DNA of 21,193 nt from Reticulomyxa filosa (taxonomy: Eukaryota > Foraminifera > Reticulomyxidae), in the NCBI GenBank assembly GCA_000512085.1, contig ASPP01002332.1, positions 1 through 21,193 on the forward strand. The letters run 5' to 3'. Both the position numbers and the translations under genes were made by a program. The notes beneath the pieces were generated by a model. That model did no database searches. It was given only the letters and a program-made list of their open reading frames with translations, and was not told the origin of the DNA. Below are positions 19,834-21,193 of this stretch, piece after piece (within the stretch, counting starts at the first letter, position 1; each line of letters begins with the position of its first letter).

Positions 19834-20390
19834 AAATGATTTTTGCTCCTTTCTCGGTATGTTAATTGTAATATGGAAATTTTCTTTGGCTACGCTCCGT
19901 GCGCGTCACAAGATGCGTGACTTTGCATTTTTAGCAGTACTCTCTTCAAAATTACTTTCAACAACAAATACACCATTCCAATTACAACGTAAAAGCTGTT
20001 TCAGTTTGTTGTCTGAACCCCATTGAATTTATTTTTCTTTTAAAGTTCAATGATGCAAATCATTTTATTTAACACAATTCCATCAGATTGCCAATATCAC
20101 TTTCAAGTTATTTGATCAAATCACTTAAATTAAAAGTGACAATTTCTTACAAATCAAAGCGACGCTTGTTAATAATTGAGAGTCAAATTATTCAGCAACT
20201 ACTATAATTCATTATAAAATATCACTATTTGTAACTAAATTGTTAGCAATGGACTATGTCAATAATAACAGCCAATATTGTGAACAATAGCAGGATCAAT
20301 TTAACGTAGTAATTTGCTTACACAAAGAACCGCAAATATATAAATATTGTGATTGTCGTGTATATACTTTATTTATTTTTATACAGCATG

Positions 20391-20573
20391 CCGCAGAAAA
20401 CTGAACATTTACAAAATTTTTTGTTGCATTTTAAAGATCAAAATTTGTGTTGTAATCATTGTAATAAACAAATATTGTCTTTTTTAAAATACTTTAATAA
20501 ATCTAATTTGGTCACTTTGACACGTTGGATATGTATTAGCATAACCAAAAAGAAAAAAAGGAAGTATGCTTAA
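20391..20573 (+). CDS. Small hypothetical ORF with a Cys cluster
   Basis: A 60-residue frame with an ATG at 20391 ('MPQKTEHLQNFLLHFKDQ'). It holds a 'CCNHCNK' cluster (C-x2-C) preceded by an aromatic 'HFKD', a little like the first half of a BED-type zinc finger, but the His pair that should follow is missing. The tail is Lys-rich. It could be a remnant of a hAT-type transposase or nothing at all; I do not assign a function. Confidence 0.2.
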   Translation, partial: PQKTEHLQNFLLHFKDQNLCCNHCNKQILSFLKYFNKSNLVTLTRWICISITKKKKRKYA

Positions 20574-20728
20574 TTTTAAGGTCAAGTGCAAATATTCATT
20601 TATAAATATAATGATAATTTGACTTGTGATTAGTCAGTTGACAGGGGACGGTTTAAAAGAAAGGGACAGATACATTTTAATTATATAAATGTACATGACA
20701 GTCATATCAACATCGAAATGGATATTGA

Positions 20729-20995
20729 GACTCAGTCAGCAAAGACAAGGAAAATGAAAAAACGGCATTTAAGGCCGAAAACAAATGGAAAAGCTTATTA
20801 ATGACAAAAACCCAAGAAAAACATAAGTTACAAAAATCAAGGAAAACACATTTAAGTGATAGAAGAAAGACAAAATTGAATTTGGATAAGCGCAGTCCAG
20901 AATCGATCAGAATAGTCGACAACTATTCATATTTAGTGTCCGTACATGGAGCAAACAAGCATAACAATGCATTAACTAAAGAAAAGGCTAAATGA
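20729..20995 (+). pseudogene. Lys-rich open frame, possible exon or relic
   Basis: 88 codons are open on +, with the first ATG at 20801. The translation is highly basic at first ('KHKLQKSRKTHLSDRRKTK') and then more balanced ('SPESIRIVDNYSYLVSVHG'). A second + frame with an ATG at 20719 overlaps its start ('MDIETQSAKTRKMKKRHL'), which would fit a frameshifted relic. No family recognised. Confidence 0.25.
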
Positions 20996-21193
20996 CGAAA
21001 AAACGATTAAACTTTTTTATTTTTATTATTATGTTTTTTTTAGATCTAACTACAAAAAGATAGTTTAATCTAAAACTTTGTCTTATAGAGATTATCAATT
21101 TCAAATGAAAAAACAATATTAGATATAATTTTTTTAAATATATACAAATCAGTAGGTTGAAAAGAAAACTGAACGCATAAAACGATATCATAT

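Larger units (their letters stand above)
19834..21193. other. Gene-poor AT-rich right flank
   Basis: After the PABPN1-like stop there is no intact recognisable gene to the window edge. Two open frames on +, 20391-20573 and 20729-20995, are protein-like and listed separately. The rest is AT-rich DNA with A and T runs; 21000-21193 shows nothing. Confidence 0.5.

Noticed and set aside
19691-20026. 111-codon plus frame over the end of the PABPN1-like gene
   Set aside because: It reads the RG-rich exon in the wrong frame; the frame giving R-G repeats and a stop at 19833 fits the family.
1-21193. tRNA, rRNA, CRISPR array, insertion sequence or bacterial promoter and terminator
   Set aside because: I looked for T-loop-like GTTCRAATC boxes, regular repeat-spacer patterns and paired terminal inverted repeats by eye and saw none; the DNA is clearly eukaryotic nuclear.

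Overview
This is eukaryotic nuclear DNA: AT-rich, with short introns (77 to 232 bases), homopolymer runs, hexamer microsatellites inside genes, and families typical of protists: centrin, a PP2A B56 subunit, a nuclear poly(A)-binding protein, a 7TM receptor and a TLC-domain protein. The best guess is a free-living amoeboid protist, possibly a foraminiferan such as Reticulomyxa. The pointers are Asn-rich low complexity, an 'LLAFGYLRES...IPRDV' leader before leucine-rich repeats, and decayed WD40-like sequence. The taxon is inference from remembered family traits.

Layout, left to right: 1-1974 has no intact gene but holds coding-like relics, a WD40-like fragment on + and a coiled-coil/fibronectin-III fragment on -. 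Then come a secreted beta-lactamase-fold serine hydrolase (-, 3 exons), a leucine-rich-repeat protein (-, 2 exons), a TLC-domain membrane protein (+, 3 exons), a LicD/fukutin-like type II membrane protein (-, 5 exons including a 30-base microexon), a centrin (+, 3 exons), a cAMP-receptor-like GPCR (+, 2 exons), a 1.75-kb stretch with orphan open frames, a PP2A B56 regulatory subunit (-, 7 exons), an intronless isopenicillin-N-synthase-like 2OG-Fe(II) oxygenase (-), a PABPN1-like RNA-binding protein (+, 4 exons), and a 1.36-kb AT-rich tail with two short open frames. Nine intact genes were built by joining open frames so that protein motifs and intron phase agree; every joined length is a multiple of three.

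The genes are not an operon and do not form one pathway. Three divergent pairs share 217 to 395 bases of intergenic DNA, possible bidirectional promoters: LRR/TLC, LicD/centrin and oxygenase/PABPN1. The most distinctive property is the splicing code. Of 21 inferred introns, 11 begin GTT, 5 GTA, 3 GTG and 2 GC, and 10 end in AAG. The main oddities are the catalytic-motif microexon, the paired in-frame hexamer repeats of the B56 gene, and the coding relics in the gene-poor flanks.
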